Assembly (NCBI GenBank): GCA_022749295.1
Contig: CP062007.1
Location: 1,302,001 to 1,366,000, forward strand
Origin: Flavobacteriaceae bacterium GSB9
Lineage (GTDB): Bacteria; Bacteroidota; Bacteroidia; Flavobacteriales; Flavobacteriaceae
Reading direction: 5' to 3'
Length of the DNA: 64,000 nucleotides
Positions within the stretch are counted from its first letter, which is position 1. Every line of letters starts with the position of its first letter. Shown here in pieces: positions 26,386 to 35,646 of this stretch. The position numbers and the translations under genes were made by a program. The notes under the pieces were generated by a model that saw only the letters and a list, made by a program, of their open reading frames with translations, did not search any database and was not told the origin of the DNA.

Positions 26386-27792
26386 ATGAAGAAGATTTTA
26401 GCATTAGTATTAGTTTCTGCCCTTGGCGGCATTTTTACTTTAGGCGCTTACAAACTCTTTTTAGAAGAAAAGCAGCCCATTTTAGTTTCCAGTCAAACCG
26501 AAAACCCGATGTTGTTACCAACAAGTAACATGGGCAATATCAACAATATTTTAGAAGCACCCGATTTTTCGCATGCTGCCGAAAATACGGTTAATGCCGT
26601 GGTACACGTTAAAAATGTTACCCTAAGCTCTGGACAACTGACCCTACAAGATTTATTTGCAGGAAGGCAACCCCAACAACGCGCACAAATGGGTACAGGA
26701 TCGGGCGTAATTATTAATGCAGATGGTTATATTATTACCAATAACCATGTTATAAAAAATGCTCACGAACTATCGGTAACCCTCAACAATAATAAAACAT
26801 ACACTGCCGAATTAATTGGAGCTGATGCAAAAACTGATATCGCCCTTTTAAAAATTGAGGCCGACGAGGATTTGCCCTATGTTATTTTTGCAGACTCCGA
26901 CAATGCAAAGATTGGCGAATGGGTGCTCGCCGTTGGTAATCCGTTTAATTTAACATCCACGGTAACGGCTGGTATTATTAGCGCTAAATCTAGAGACCTC
27001 TCTGGAACCAGCGCTCAATCATTTATACAAACCGATGCAGCAGTAAACCCAGGAAATTCTGGAGGCGCGCTGGTAAATACTAATGGTGAATTGGTGGGTA
27101 TTAACACAGCTATAACCTCACAAACGGGGTCGTACATTGGCTATTCGTTTGCCGTACCCAGTAATATTGCAAGAAAAGTTGTTGAAGATATTATGGAATA
27201 CGGCAATGTTCAAAATGGTATTTTGGGCATTCAAGGTGGTGCCCTTAACAGTGCTTTTGCTGAAAAACTAGGTGTGGAAGATACCGAAGGGGTTTACATT
27301 GACAGTGTGGTTGAAGATTCAGGTGCCGATAAAGCCGGGCTGAAAAAAGGCGATATCATTAAAGAAATAGACGACATAAAGGTGTCTAAATTTTCAGATT
27401 TAACAGGCCACTTAAGTGCTAAGCGCCCAAACGACGTTGTAAAACTGAAATTATCGAGAGACGGTCAAATAAAAACCGTTCCCGTAACACTAGCTAAGCG
27501 TCAAACCTATACCATGCCATTAGTAGGATTAATAAAAGACGCCAAATCTGCAGACTTGAAAAAGTTTAAGGCGCCCCACGGTGTTAAAATTTTAGAACTG
27601 AATGAACGCTACGAAGACTATTGGCGAAGAAACGGTGTAAACGAAGGCTGCATCATTACAGCAATAAACGACGAACAAGTTAATTCGATTGATGATGTAC
27701 AAAGAATTCTAAGAAAAAACTCGTTTGGTGAAGCGGTTAGAATTGAGCTTATAAATTCTAACGGAGAAAAAGAACGCTATAATTTTAGATAA
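26386..27792 (+). CDS. Trypsin-like periplasmic serine protease/chaperone, HtrA/DegP family
   Basis: 468 residues. A signal-anchor is at about 4-24. The protease domain has the triad His (TNNHVIK), Asp (TDIALLKIE) and Ser (GNSGGALVN), preceded by GTGSGVIINADGYI. Two PDZ domains follow (about 285-375 and 395-465; the second is shorter). It degrades or refolds damaged envelope proteins. It has a 190-bp upstream gap with phased repeats and a strong terminator downstream, so it is a single-gene unit, likely stress-regulated. Confidence 0.95.
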   Translation: MKKILALVLVSALGGIFTLGAYKLFLEEKQPILVSSQTENPMLLPTSNMGNINNILEAPDFSHAAENTVNAVVHVKNVTLSSGQLTLQDLFAGRQPQQRAQMGTGSGVIINADGYIITNNHVIKNAHELSVTLNNNKTYTAELIGADAKTDIALLKIEADEDLPYVIFADSDNAKIGEWVLAVGNPFNLTSTVTAGIISAKSRDLSGTSAQSFIQTDAAVNPGNSGGALVNTNGELVGINTAITSQTGSYIGYSFAVPSNIARKVVEDIMEYGNVQNGILGIQGGALNSAFAEKLGVEDTEGVYIDSVVEDSGADKAGLKKGDIIKEIDDIKVSKFSDLTGHLSAKRPNDVVKLKLSRDGQIKTVPVTLAKRQTYTMPLVGLIKDAKSADLKKFKAPHGVKILELNERYEDYWRRNGVNEGCIITAINDEQVNSIDDVQRILRKNSFGEAVRIELINSNGEKERYNFR

Positions 27793-27815
27793 ACCCCACA
27801 TTACAAAACACTTAC

Positions 27816-27852
27816 AGCCCTTCAAAAATTGAATTTTGAAGGGCTTTTTTTT
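27816..27852 (+). terminator. Intrinsic terminator after htrA
   Basis: A perfect 12-bp stem, AGCCCTTCAAAA (27816-27827) with TTTTGAAGGGCT (27834-27845), followed by seven more T. Confidence 0.9.
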
Positions 27853-27993
27853 GTATTTACTCGGTAAAATAAGGATGGATTTTTGGGTTATCGCCTCATC
27901 CCAACAGGTCAACGATTTTTTTGTGAATACCTTACGAAAATGTTTGGAATATGCTATTTTTATAGAACCTCCAACATACTAAAACATTAAACT

Positions 27994-29443
27994 ATGGTTT
28001 TGAACAAAACTTATGAAAAGGAATTGGCCTTTCAGGCCGACCGTAGAAAAGCTACCGTAGAGTTTATCAAAATAGTAAGTGACCTATGGTATGACAAATC
28101 CATTGAGTTGGTGCTTTTTAGAAATCAATTGATAGACCGAAATGTAAGCCAGATTTTAAATCTTCATGAATATGCTGGCAAATTTGTACAAAAGCCCATT
28201 TCTATTTTTGATTCGGTTGAAATTGCACAAGCTATTCAATCGTTAAACATCCCACCTGCAAAATTAGATATCGGAAAACTTACTTACGAGTTTCATTTAG
28301 AAGAAAACAGTCAAGTTAATGCTACACGCTTTGTTGTTTCAAAACTTAAAGATACTAATAAAAATGGCCATATTGAACCCAAAGATGTTGTTCTTTACGG
28401 TTTCGGGCGTATTGGCCGTTTTGGTGGCTCGCGAACTTATGGTTAGAATGGGAAAAGGTAGCCAATTGCGGTTACGGGCCATTGTAACACGTGGCGAGCT
28501 CAATGAAGATATCTTAGAAAAGCGCGCTGCGCTACTTAGAAACGATTCGGTTCATGGTGAATTTTCAGGTATGGTTTCTGTTGATTTAAAAAAGAAAGCC
28601 CTCATTGTAAACGGCACAACGGTTTATGTTATTTCGGCAAATGCGCCAAATGAAATTGATTACACAAAATACAACATTAACAACGCTTTGGTTATTGATA
28701 ATACCGGTGCGTACAGAGACAAACCAAGTTTAAGCCTACACCTAAAGGCCAAAGGCATCGATAAAGTTATACTGACCGCCCCGGGCAAAGGAGTTCCTAA
28801 TATAGTTTACGGTGTAAACCAGAAAGATTATCACCCCGATAAATTGAATATTTTTTCAGCGGCATCGTGCACCACCAATGCCATCACCCCAGTTTTAAAA
28901 GCCGTTGAAGACTCTTTTGGCATAAAAAGTGGCCATCTTGAAACCATCCACGCTTATACCAACGACCAAAATTTAGTTGATAATTTTCATAAAAAATACC
29001 GTCGTGGAAGGGCTGCAGCGCTTAACATGGTTATCACCGAAACCGGTGCTGGCAAAGCCGTTGCAAAAGCATTGCCCAGTTTGGAAGGTAAACTAACCTC
29101 AAGCGCCATTCGTGTTCCCGTGCCCAATGGCTCTTTGGCTATTTTAAATTTAGAATTAAAAAATAAAACCTCATTAGAAGGCATAAATACCATATTAAAA
29201 AAATATGCTTTAGAAGGCGATTTAGTTGAACAAATAAAGTATGAACTGAGCGACGAGCTAGTATCTACAGATATTGTTGGTTGTTCGGCCCCTTCAATTT
29301 ACGACAGTAAAGCTACCATTGTACGTAAAGATGGCAAAAACATAATTCTTTACATTTGGTACGATAACGAGTACGGCTATAGCCACCAAGTTATTAGACT
29401 GGCAAAATATATAGCCAAAGTTAGGCGTTATACATATTATTAA
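27994..29443 (+). pseudogene. gapA: Long-form glyceraldehyde-3-phosphate dehydrogenase, frameshifted
   Basis: Two overlapping frames together make one long-type (about 482-residue) bacteroidetal GAPDH. The first frame (27994-28446) gives the ~130-residue N-terminal extension and the start of the NAD-binding motif, VVLYGFGRIGR, then goes wrong (FGGSRTYG, stop). The second continues correctly as LVARELMVRM. Removing one T from the run at 28419-28422 restores CGT TTG GTG. The span is 1450 bp, one over a multiple of three. Catalytic ASCTTNA and the His region (ETIHAYTNDQN) are intact in the second part. This is either a real null or a homopolymer sequencing error. Confidence 0.93.
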
Positions 29444-29478
29444 TACAAAACATCTAAAACAAACGTCGTTTCGTATAT

Positions 29479-29506
29479 AAAAAAGCCTCATTTAATGAGG
29501 CTTTTT
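29479..29506 (+). terminator. Intrinsic terminator after gapA
   Basis: AAAAAAGCCTCATT (29479-29492) pairs with AATGAGGCTTTTT (29494-29506). The T run closes the stem. Confidence 0.85.
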
Positions 29507-29588
29507 GAATAATTTATAATCGTTTAATAAACAATATTTTATAAATTCGCAAACTCTATTTACAATCATTAAAATTCAAACCAAAAAA

Positions 29589-30200
29589 ATGAATTCTATC
29601 AAATCGTTATTTTTTATAGTATTTACATGCTTCATTTCATCGTATTCTTTTTCTCAAGAAGAAGAAATATCTTTAAACGATGGTACTATTGATAATCAGT
29701 TTGAATATATTCTTAGAAAATCAGGTAATTTTAAAGGCACCAATGGACAACCCTACGAAGCTGTAAAACTAAGCATGTTTCTTACCTTAAGAAGCCATAC
29801 CAATGATACGCTCAAAACTCTTAAAAAAACTTTAGCTGAAAGGCAGGCTACATTAACAAACCAAGCCAAGGAAATAACAGAACTTAAAACCAACCTCATC
29901 AATACTCAACAAAACCTCGACAAAACCAATGCTGAAAAAAACAGTATGGCCCTGTTTGGAATACAAATGAGCAAAGGTGGTTATAATGCTCTCATGTGGT
30001 CTATTATAGCGGGGTTATTGGCGCTACTTATTTTATTTATTTATAAGTTCAAGAACAGTAATGCGGTTACACGTGAAGCAAAAAAATCATTAGCTGAAAT
30101 TGAAGAAGAATTTGACGAACACCGCCGTATTGCACTAGAGCGTGAGCAAAAAGTACGCAGACAACTTCAAGACGAAATTAACAAGCAAAAGAAGATTTAG
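29589..30200 (+). CDS. Unknown membrane protein with signal peptide, coiled coil and one membrane helix
   Basis: 203 residues. A signal peptide (about 1-22, ending SYSFSQ) leads to a short acidic region, a coiled coil (about 72-120), a membrane helix (about 135-155) and a second charged coiled coil to the end (REAKKSLAEIEEEFDEHRR onward). The order suggests a periplasmic coil linked to a cytoplasmic coil. Relatives in flavobacteria are often labelled tRNA (guanine-N1)-methyltransferase, but no methyltransferase motif is present and I would not use that name. The gene stands alone after the gapA terminator. Confidence 0.8.
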   Translation: MNSIKSLFFIVFTCFISSYSFSQEEEISLNDGTIDNQFEYILRKSGNFKGTNGQPYEAVKLSMFLTLRSHTNDTLKTLKKTLAERQATLTNQAKEITELKTNLINTQQNLDKTNAEKNSMALFGIQMSKGGYNALMWSIIAGLLALLILFIYKFKNSNAVTREAKKSLAEIEEEFDEHRRIALEREQKVRRQLQDEINKQKKI

Positions 30201-30311
30201 TACCGCAAAACTGTCAATTTTTCATTTAGACGGCTTTTATTTTCTTTGGAACATATTTTGTTTCCGATATAGATATCGATTTATAGTTTAATTTTTAAAT
30301 AATTTTAGATT

Positions 30312-30494
30312 ATGGAAAGAGCACCTATTAAAGTCCAATGTATTGGGAGAGAAAATGGTTATTACTTAATCAAATTTCCAAATTTAAAAGTTCCCGTTAA
30401 AGTAAACTACAACCTTTACTCCAAAATGAAACACAGTAGCGATTATGTATTTTTAAAAACGCAACAAAATCGATTTAAAGCGAACTCGGCGTAA
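30312..30494 (+). CDS. Small unknown protein (60 residues)
   Basis: A basic 60-residue protein with several beta-prone stretches (IKVQCIGRENGYYLIKF, VPVKVNYNLYSKM). It has no signal or membrane segment. It could be a small beta-barrel, nucleic-acid-binding type, but nothing decisive is visible. It is followed 24 bp later by a clear terminator, which supports it as a real transcribed gene. Confidence 0.6.
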   Translation: MERAPIKVQCIGRENGYYLIKFPNLKVPVKVNYNLYSKMKHSSDYVFLKTQQNRFKANSA

Positions 30495-30517
30495 GCCAAA
30501 ATTGATTTTTTAATTAA

Positions 30518-30557
30518 GGCTGAATTCTTAACAAAAGGAATTCAGCCCTTTTATTTT
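30518..30557 (+). terminator. Intrinsic terminator after the 60-residue ORF
   Basis: A perfect 10-bp stem, GGCTGAATTC (30518-30527) with GAATTCAGCC (30538-30547), then CTTTTATTTTT. Confidence 0.85.
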
Positions 30558-30599
30558 TAAATTTACAGCAAACCTCAAGCCTAATAAACCCCAAAAAGT

Positions 30600-31424
30600 A
30601 TGGCATTAACTCATTTAAATAAAATAACACAGCCGTTTAAAAGTACAGATAAAATGCCTGTTTTATTTTTAGGGCACGGGTCTCCTATGAATGCTATTGA
30701 AGAAAACGAATTTGTTAAGTCTTTTAAACAGTTAGGGCAAACCTTGCAGCAACCTAAGGCCATACTCTGCATTTCTGCACACTGGGAAACCAGAGGCACC
30801 TTTGTTACGGCCATGGATTACCCAAGAACCATTCACGATTTTAGAGGTTTCCCACAAGCCTTGTTCAATATTGAATATCCCGCACCCGGAAGCCCTGAGC
30901 TAGCAAAAGAAACTCAAAATATTGTAACATCCACCCATGTTGGCCTAGATGAGAAATGGGGATTAGACCATGGCGCCTGGAGCGTTATTAAACACCTTTA
31001 TCCCAACGCTAACATTCCAGTAATTCAAATGAGTATTGATTATACAAAACCAGCAAAATACCATTACGAATTGGCAAAAGAATTAAACAGTTTGCGGAAA
31101 AAAGGCGTTTTAATTGTTGGCAGTGGAAATATAGTACACAACCTAGGCATGGTGTCTTGGAACAAGTTAAACGATACTTTTGCCTATGATTGGGCCACTG
31201 AGGCCAACGAAAAAATGAAACAATTTATTCTAGATGATAACCACGAAGCCCTTATCAATTTTACATCACAGGGTAAAGCGTTCAATTTGGCTGTACCAAC
31301 ACCAGAACATTATTTGCCTCTTATTTACACATTAGCATTAAAAGAACAGAACGATTCTATAAACATATTTAACGATAAACCTGTTGGCGGCTCTATAACT
31401 ATGACATCGATTAAAGTAGGGTGA
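30600..31424 (+). CDS. ygiD: YgiD-type class III extradiol ring-cleavage dioxygenase
   Basis: 274 residues. Metal-binding His residues are seen in LFLGHGSPMNA and ISAHWETRGT, with GFPQALFNIEYPAPGSPELA and VGSGNIVHNLG further on, all signatures of the YgiD/DODA family. Relatives cleave catechols such as L-DOPA at the 4,5 position; the real substrate here is not known. It stands alone, convergent with the M23 peptidase. Confidence 0.92.
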   Translation: MALTHLNKITQPFKSTDKMPVLFLGHGSPMNAIEENEFVKSFKQLGQTLQQPKAILCISAHWETRGTFVTAMDYPRTIHDFRGFPQALFNIEYPAPGSPELAKETQNIVTSTHVGLDEKWGLDHGAWSVIKHLYPNANIPVIQMSIDYTKPAKYHYELAKELNSLRKKGVLIVGSGNIVHNLGMVSWNKLNDTFAYDWATEANEKMKQFILDDNHEALINFTSQGKAFNLAVPTPEHYLPLIYTLALKEQNDSINIFNDKPVGGSITMTSIKVG

Positions 31425-31488
31425 TATTATATTACTACTTGTGAATCAGTTGGTTATTTGTTATTAGCAACTTTAATCTTTGGAAAAT

Positions 31489-32178
31489 TTAAATCTTCAA
31501 CAATAAATTAGGATCTGGACAATTTGCCTTATAAAACGCTAAATTGTTTTTACTACAAACCCCAGGGTAATCGCCTTCATATCCTTGCAAGTCTTTTATA
31601 ATTTGAAAATGTAAATGTGGCGGGTAATCGCCATTAATTTCTGAATCTCCTAAAACACCTATCTTTTCTCCTTTTTTAAAGATATATCCTGGTTTTATAT
31701 TTTCAATCGAAACTAAACTTAAGTGGCCATAAAGCGTAAAAAATTCAACACCATCAATCTGGTGCTTTAAAATAATAGTTGGCCCATAATCGCCATGGTT
31801 AGTATTGTTTTTAAAACTGTGTACTTCTCCTTCTAATACTGCCAAAACTTTAGTCTCTGCTAAACACCACAAATCGATTCCTAAATGAATGTTACGCTTT
31901 GATCCTTCATCCTGTTGATTAAAATGAGTACTGCGCTTATAAATAGTTCTTTCCTCTAAATAACCACCATAAGCCACTTTGGAATTATGCTTTAAAATAT
32001 GACAATTAACATATTCGGCTAATTTTACAGATGAAGACACATCAATTTTCTTTAGTGCTTCATTAGTTTCCGATAAATCTATAGGAATGTATTCCGCTAT
32101 CTGGATTGAAGTATCTAAAATGCATAAACCACCATCAGTAATATCTCTTAAAACACCTATAAATTTTTTATTGGACAT
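31489..32178 (-). CDS. M23-family metallopeptidase without visible signal peptide
   Basis: 229 residues. The LytM-type zinc site is complete: HLGID (His98, Asp102), YGHLS (His152) and HLH (His188, His190). The N-terminal ~85 residues have no recognised domain, and there is no signal peptide, which is odd for a cell-wall hydrolase. It may act in the cytoplasm or leave by another route. Alternatively the true start is missing. In flavobacteria similar domains are often fused to other enzymes. Confidence 0.82.
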   Translation of the reverse strand: MSNKKFIGVLRDITDGGLCILDTSIQIAEYIPIDLSETNEALKKIDVSSSVKLAEYVNCHILKHNSKVAYGGYLEERTIYKRSTHFNQQDEGSKRNIHLGIDLWCLAETKVLAVLEGEVHSFKNNTNHGDYGPTIILKHQIDGVEFFTLYGHLSLVSIENIKPGYIFKKGEKIGVLGDSEINGDYPPHLHFQIIKDLQGYEGDYPGVCSKNNLAFYKANCPDPNLLLKI

Positions 32179-32247
32179 ATTTTCAACTAAAACTGTAACA
32201 AAATGATAACTTCACATACTAATTAAGTACTATGAACAAATAAATTT

Positions 32248-32415
32248 ATGAAAAGTAAAAACAACATCGGTTTAGGAATGGCTTTTGGTGTTGCCATAGG
32301 TGCGGCTATTGGAGCTTCAACCGATAATTTAGGGTTATGGATTGCACTAGGAATAGCTATTGGCGCTGCTATAGGTTTTAGCTTAAACCAAAAAGAAAAA
32401 TCTAAAGATGAATAA
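32248..32415 (+). CDS. Small glycine-zipper membrane protein (55 residues)
   Basis: The frame from ATG 32248 to TAA 32413-32415 encodes 55 residues. Two hydrophobic segments of the small-residue type are visible, GLGMAFGVAIGAAIGAS (8-24) and WIALGIAIGAAIGFSL (31-46), each with GxxxG-like spacing, flanked by basic and acidic ends (MKSKNN, KEKSKDE). Such glycine zippers pack helices tightly in membranes. It lies alone between the divergent M23 peptidase and the convergent rimO. Function unknown. Confidence 0.7.
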   Translation: MKSKNNIGLGMAFGVAIGAAIGASTDNLGLWIALGIAIGAAIGFSLNQKEKSKDE

Positions 32416-32425
32416 TCTAAAAGTG

Positions 32426-33730
32426 TTACTGAATCACTGTACCGTAAAGGTCGAAATCTTCAGCTTCAACAACTTTTATTTTAGTGAATTCACCTGTTTT
32501 CAAATAGGCGGTGCTGGCATCAATCAAGACTTCATTATCGACATCGGGTGAATCAAACTCGGTACGACCAACAAAGTAGTTACCTTCCTTTCTATCGATT
32601 ACTACTTTGAATTCTTGCCCTATTTTTTGTTGGTTTAGTTCCCATGAAATTTGTGACTGAACCTCCATAATTTGGTTGGCACGATCAATTTTAACATCTT
32701 CAGGAACATCATCTTCCAAGTTAAAAGCATGTGTATTTTCCTCATGGCTATAAGTAAAACAGCCTAAACGTTCAAAACGCATATCTTGCACCCATTGTTT
32801 TAATTCCTGAAAGTTTTCTTCGGTTTCACCGGGATAACCAACAATAAGCGTCGTCCTGATAGCCATATCCGGAACAGCAGCTCTGAAATCCTTAAGCAAT
32901 TTTGTGGTTTTTTCTTTGGTAGTGCCACGGCGCATACTTTTCAAAATATCATCTGAAATATGCTGTAACGGGATATCAATATAATTGCAGACTTTTGGTT
33001 CGCGGTTCATAACCTCCAACACATCCATTGGGAATCCTGTTGGGAATGCATAATGCAAACGAATCCATTCTACACCTTCAACTTTTACCAAAGCCTCCAA
33101 AAGTTCAGCAAGATTTCTTTTTTTGTATAAATCCAATCCGTAATACGTTAAATCTTGTGCAATAAGAATCAGTTCTTTTACGCCATTGGCAGCTAGCTTT
33201 TCGGCTTCTATAACAATATCTTCAATAGGTGTGCTGCGGTGTTTACCTCTCATAATGGGAATAGCACAGAAACTACATGGCCTATCGCAGCCCTCTGCTA
33301 TTTTTAAATAGGCATAGTTTTTTGGAGTGGTGGTTAAACGCTCGCCTATAAGTTCGTGTTTGTAATCAGCACCCAAAACTTTTAACAAAGCAGGCAACTC
33401 CGTTGTTCCAAAATATTCATCTACATTAGGTATTTCCTTTTGTAAATCGGGTTTGTAGCGCTCACTTAAACACCCCGTAACAAAAACCTTGTCTACATCG
33501 CCCTCTTCCTTTTTTTGCAAGTATTCCAAAATAGTATTAACGCTTTCTTCTTTGGCGTTATTGATAAATCCACAGGTATTAATAACAACAACATTACCCT
33601 CCTGTTCGTGCACTACATCTTTACCACTAGCCTTTAATTGCCCCATGAGCACCTCGCTGTCGTAAACGTTTTTACTACACCCCAGGGTTACTACATTAAT
33701 TTTGTTTTTCTTTAAGGATTTTGTGCGCAT
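32426..33730 (-). CDS. rimO: Ribosomal protein S12 methylthiotransferase
   Basis: 434 residues from MRTKSLKKNKIN; a Met at 33754 adds eight untypical residues. The N-terminal UPF0004 domain (VVTLGCSKNVYDSE) binds one Fe-S cluster. The radical-SAM domain has CDRPCSFC (CX3CX2C), and a TRAM domain ends the protein. RimO methylthiolates an Asp of ribosomal protein S12. It is a lone minus-strand gene. Confidence 0.96.
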   Translation of the reverse strand: MRTKSLKKNKINVVTLGCSKNVYDSEVLMGQLKASGKDVVHEQEGNVVVINTCGFINNAKEESVNTILEYLQKKEEGDVDKVFVTGCLSERYKPDLQKEIPNVDEYFGTTELPALLKVLGADYKHELIGERLTTTPKNYAYLKIAEGCDRPCSFCAIPIMRGKHRSTPIEDIVIEAEKLAANGVKELILIAQDLTYYGLDLYKKRNLAELLEALVKVEGVEWIRLHYAFPTGFPMDVLEVMNREPKVCNYIDIPLQHISDDILKSMRRGTTKEKTTKLLKDFRAAVPDMAIRTTLIVGYPGETEENFQELKQWVQDMRFERLGCFTYSHEENTHAFNLEDDVPEDVKIDRANQIMEVQSQISWELNQQKIGQEFKVVIDRKEGNYFVGRTEFDSPDVDNEVLIDASTAYLKTGEFTKIKVVEAEDFDLYGTVIQ

Positions 33731-33812
33731 AAGTTTTTCTGAATGAGGGCGCAAAGATACGGAATGCTAATGGATTTTTTGTACTGGAATCCTATAGTAA
33801 AAATTACCATTA

Positions 33813-34241
33813 TTAACTTCTGGACTCAAAAGGCACAATAATACCTTTCTCAAGATAATCTTTAAGTCCGTTTAAAAGCAACGCCCAACAAAAAGACGAG
33901 TGCTTAAAATGGTTATTCTTTTCAGGCCAGTTAATATGGCTAAAGTTAACCATTGTTCCATTTTTAGATGCTTCAAAATCGAAACCAAACGTAGTTGGAT
34001 TCCAATCGGCATCAGCTTTGGTCATTTTAAAATGAATTGATTCGGGCTCCTTTATTTTCACAACTTTACAAAACCAATTGTACTTATCGGTAAAATTAAG
34101 GTTATACTCAGCGTTCAATTCTGGAGTTCCAGAAGATTTTAAACTCCACCAATTATCGAGATGTTCTGGTTGCGAAACTGCATCAAAAACTTCTTTTGGA
34201 GAGGCTTGTATCTGAAAACTGTGATAGATATTGTGTCCCAT
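33813..34241 (-). CDS. SRPBCC (AHSA1-like) domain protein
   Basis: 142 residues of the START-like fold. It begins with the typical IYHSFQIQASPKEVFDAVSQPEHLDNWW and ends with the long C-terminal helix (WALLLNGLKDYLEKG). These proteins bind hydrophobic ligands or Hsp90-like partners; nothing here identifies the ligand. It sits between rimO and ftsY on the same strand with gaps near 85 bp. Confidence 0.88.
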   Translation of the reverse strand: MGHNIYHSFQIQASPKEVFDAVSQPEHLDNWWSLKSSGTPELNAEYNLNFTDKYNWFCKVVKIKEPESIHFKMTKADADWNPTTFGFDFEASKNGTMVNFSHINWPEKNNHFKHSSFCWALLLNGLKDYLEKGIIVPFESRS

Positions 34242-34330
34242 TTTTGCTCATTTTAAAAAAGTTAAATAAAAATAAGAAAAAATGAAAGGATTATATCTAT
34301 TCAAAAAATGTTCCAGATTAAAGAGAAAAT

Positions 34331-35305
34331 TTACTTAAAAAACGAGTCTACAAACTCGTACTTATTGAATACCTGCAAATCTTCAATACCTTCACCAACC
34401 CCTATATACTTCACAGGAATTTGAAACTGGTCTGAAATACCAATTACTACTCCGCCTTTTGCTGTACCATCAAGTTTTGTCACAGCCAACGAGGTTACCT
34501 CCGTTGCTGCCGTAAACTGCTTGGCTTGTTCGAAGGCATTTTGTCCTGTAGATCCGTCTAAAACCAATAACACATCGTGTGGCGCATCACCAACCACTTT
34601 TTGCATGACTCGCTTCACTTTGGTCAATTCGTTCATTAAATTGACTTTATTATGTAATCGGCCTGCGGTATCTATTATTACGACATCAGCATCTTGAGTA
34701 ACTCCAGATTGCAAAGCATCAAAAGCCACCGAGGCTGGATCACTCCCCATCTTTTGTTTTACCATAGGTACATCAACTCTATCGGCCCAAATTTGAAGCT
34801 GGTCTATTGCAGCAGCCCTAAAGGTATCCGCCGCTCCTAATACCACATTTAAGCCTTTCTTTTTAAACTGGTAAGCTAATTTACCAATCGTTGTGGTTTT
34901 ACCTACGCCGTTTACACCTACAACCATAAGTACATAAGGCGTTTTTTTGCCGTTTTCTAGTTTAGACAAATCTGGTATAGCAAATTCGGTTTCTTCTCCA
35001 GAATTTGTTTCACTCAACAAAGCCGCTATTTCTTCACGAAGAATTTGGTTCAATTCGTCCGTCCCCACATATTTATCCTTAGCAACACGTTCTTCAATAC
35101 GCTCAATAACTTTTAATGTAGTATTAACGCCAACATCGCTGGTTACCAAAACTTCCTCTAGATTATCTAAAACCTCATCGTCTACTTTAGATTTTCCGGC
35201 AACAGCCTTGCTCAACTTACCAAAAAAACTGGTTTTGGATTTTTCTAACCCTTTGTCTAAGGTTTCTTTTTTCTCTGAGGAAAATATTTTTTTAAAAAAA
35301 CTCAT
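34331..35305 (-). CDS. ftsY: Signal recognition particle receptor FtsY
   Basis: 324 residues, a short form with a Lys-rich N-terminus rather than a long acidic A domain. NG-domain motifs are GVNGVGKTTTIGKL (G1), DTFRAAA, DTAGR and TKLDGTAKGG. FtsY docks SRP-ribosome complexes at the inner membrane. A terminator separates it from the DUF4295 gene upstream, so it probably has its own promoter. Confidence 0.97.
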   Translation of the reverse strand: MSFFKKIFSSEKKETLDKGLEKSKTSFFGKLSKAVAGKSKVDDEVLDNLEEVLVTSDVGVNTTLKVIERIEERVAKDKYVGTDELNQILREEIAALLSETNSGEETEFAIPDLSKLENGKKTPYVLMVVGVNGVGKTTTIGKLAYQFKKKGLNVVLGAADTFRAAAIDQLQIWADRVDVPMVKQKMGSDPASVAFDALQSGVTQDADVVIIDTAGRLHNKVNLMNELTKVKRVMQKVVGDAPHDVLLVLDGSTGQNAFEQAKQFTAATEVTSLAVTKLDGTAKGGVVIGISDQFQIPVKYIGVGEGIEDLQVFNKYEFVDSFFK

Positions 35306-35395
35306 TTTACTTCTGGTTGATTATTTTATTTTAACTGTCAATTTTCTTACCATTCATTTGCTTTCTGAAAATCTGTCAGTTAGGCCTTCAAATAT

Positions 35396-35430
35396 AAAAT
35401 AAAAAAAGCCGCTTTCTAAATGAAAGCAGC
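35396..35430 (-). terminator. Intrinsic terminator of the rpmB-rpmG-DUF4295 unit
   Basis: The stem GCCGCTTTC (35408-35416) pairs with GAAAGCAGC (35422-35430), with one mismatch. On the minus strand a T-rich run follows directly (35407-35397). Confidence 0.8.
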
Positions 35431-35455
35431 TTATAATATATTATTGAAGCAAAAT

Positions 35456-35608
35456 TTATTTTTTGCTTAAAAAGTCGTTTACTTGTTCTGGACTCATAAT
35501 AGATTCAACAAACATGTAGGCCCCTGTTTTTGGTGACTTTACCATTTTTATTGCTTTTGTTAATCTTTTAGATCCTGTTTGTAATGATGCTACTGATTTC
35601 TTTGCCAT
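35456..35608 (-). CDS. DUF4295 small basic protein (probable ribosomal protein bL38)
   Basis: 50 residues, very basic, starting MAKKSVASLQTGSKRLTKA and ending NDFLSKK. The DUF4295 family is confined to Bacteroidota and sits with rpmG and rpmB, as here (38 bp after rpmG). A lineage-specific 50S protein named bL38 was described from the Flavobacterium johnsoniae ribosome; I believe it is this family, but could not check. Confidence 0.88.
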   Translation of the reverse strand: MAKKSVASLQTGSKRLTKAIKMVKSPKTGAYMFVESIMSPEQVNDFLSKK

Positions 35609-35646
35609 GACCTATGGAATATTTTGTGGGTTTATAAAACCTCTTA

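Noticed and set aside
28319-29443. Independent GAPDH starting MLHALLFQNLK
   Set aside because: The first ~35 residues are a shifted reading of the correct frame; the real N-terminus is in the other frame from 27994.
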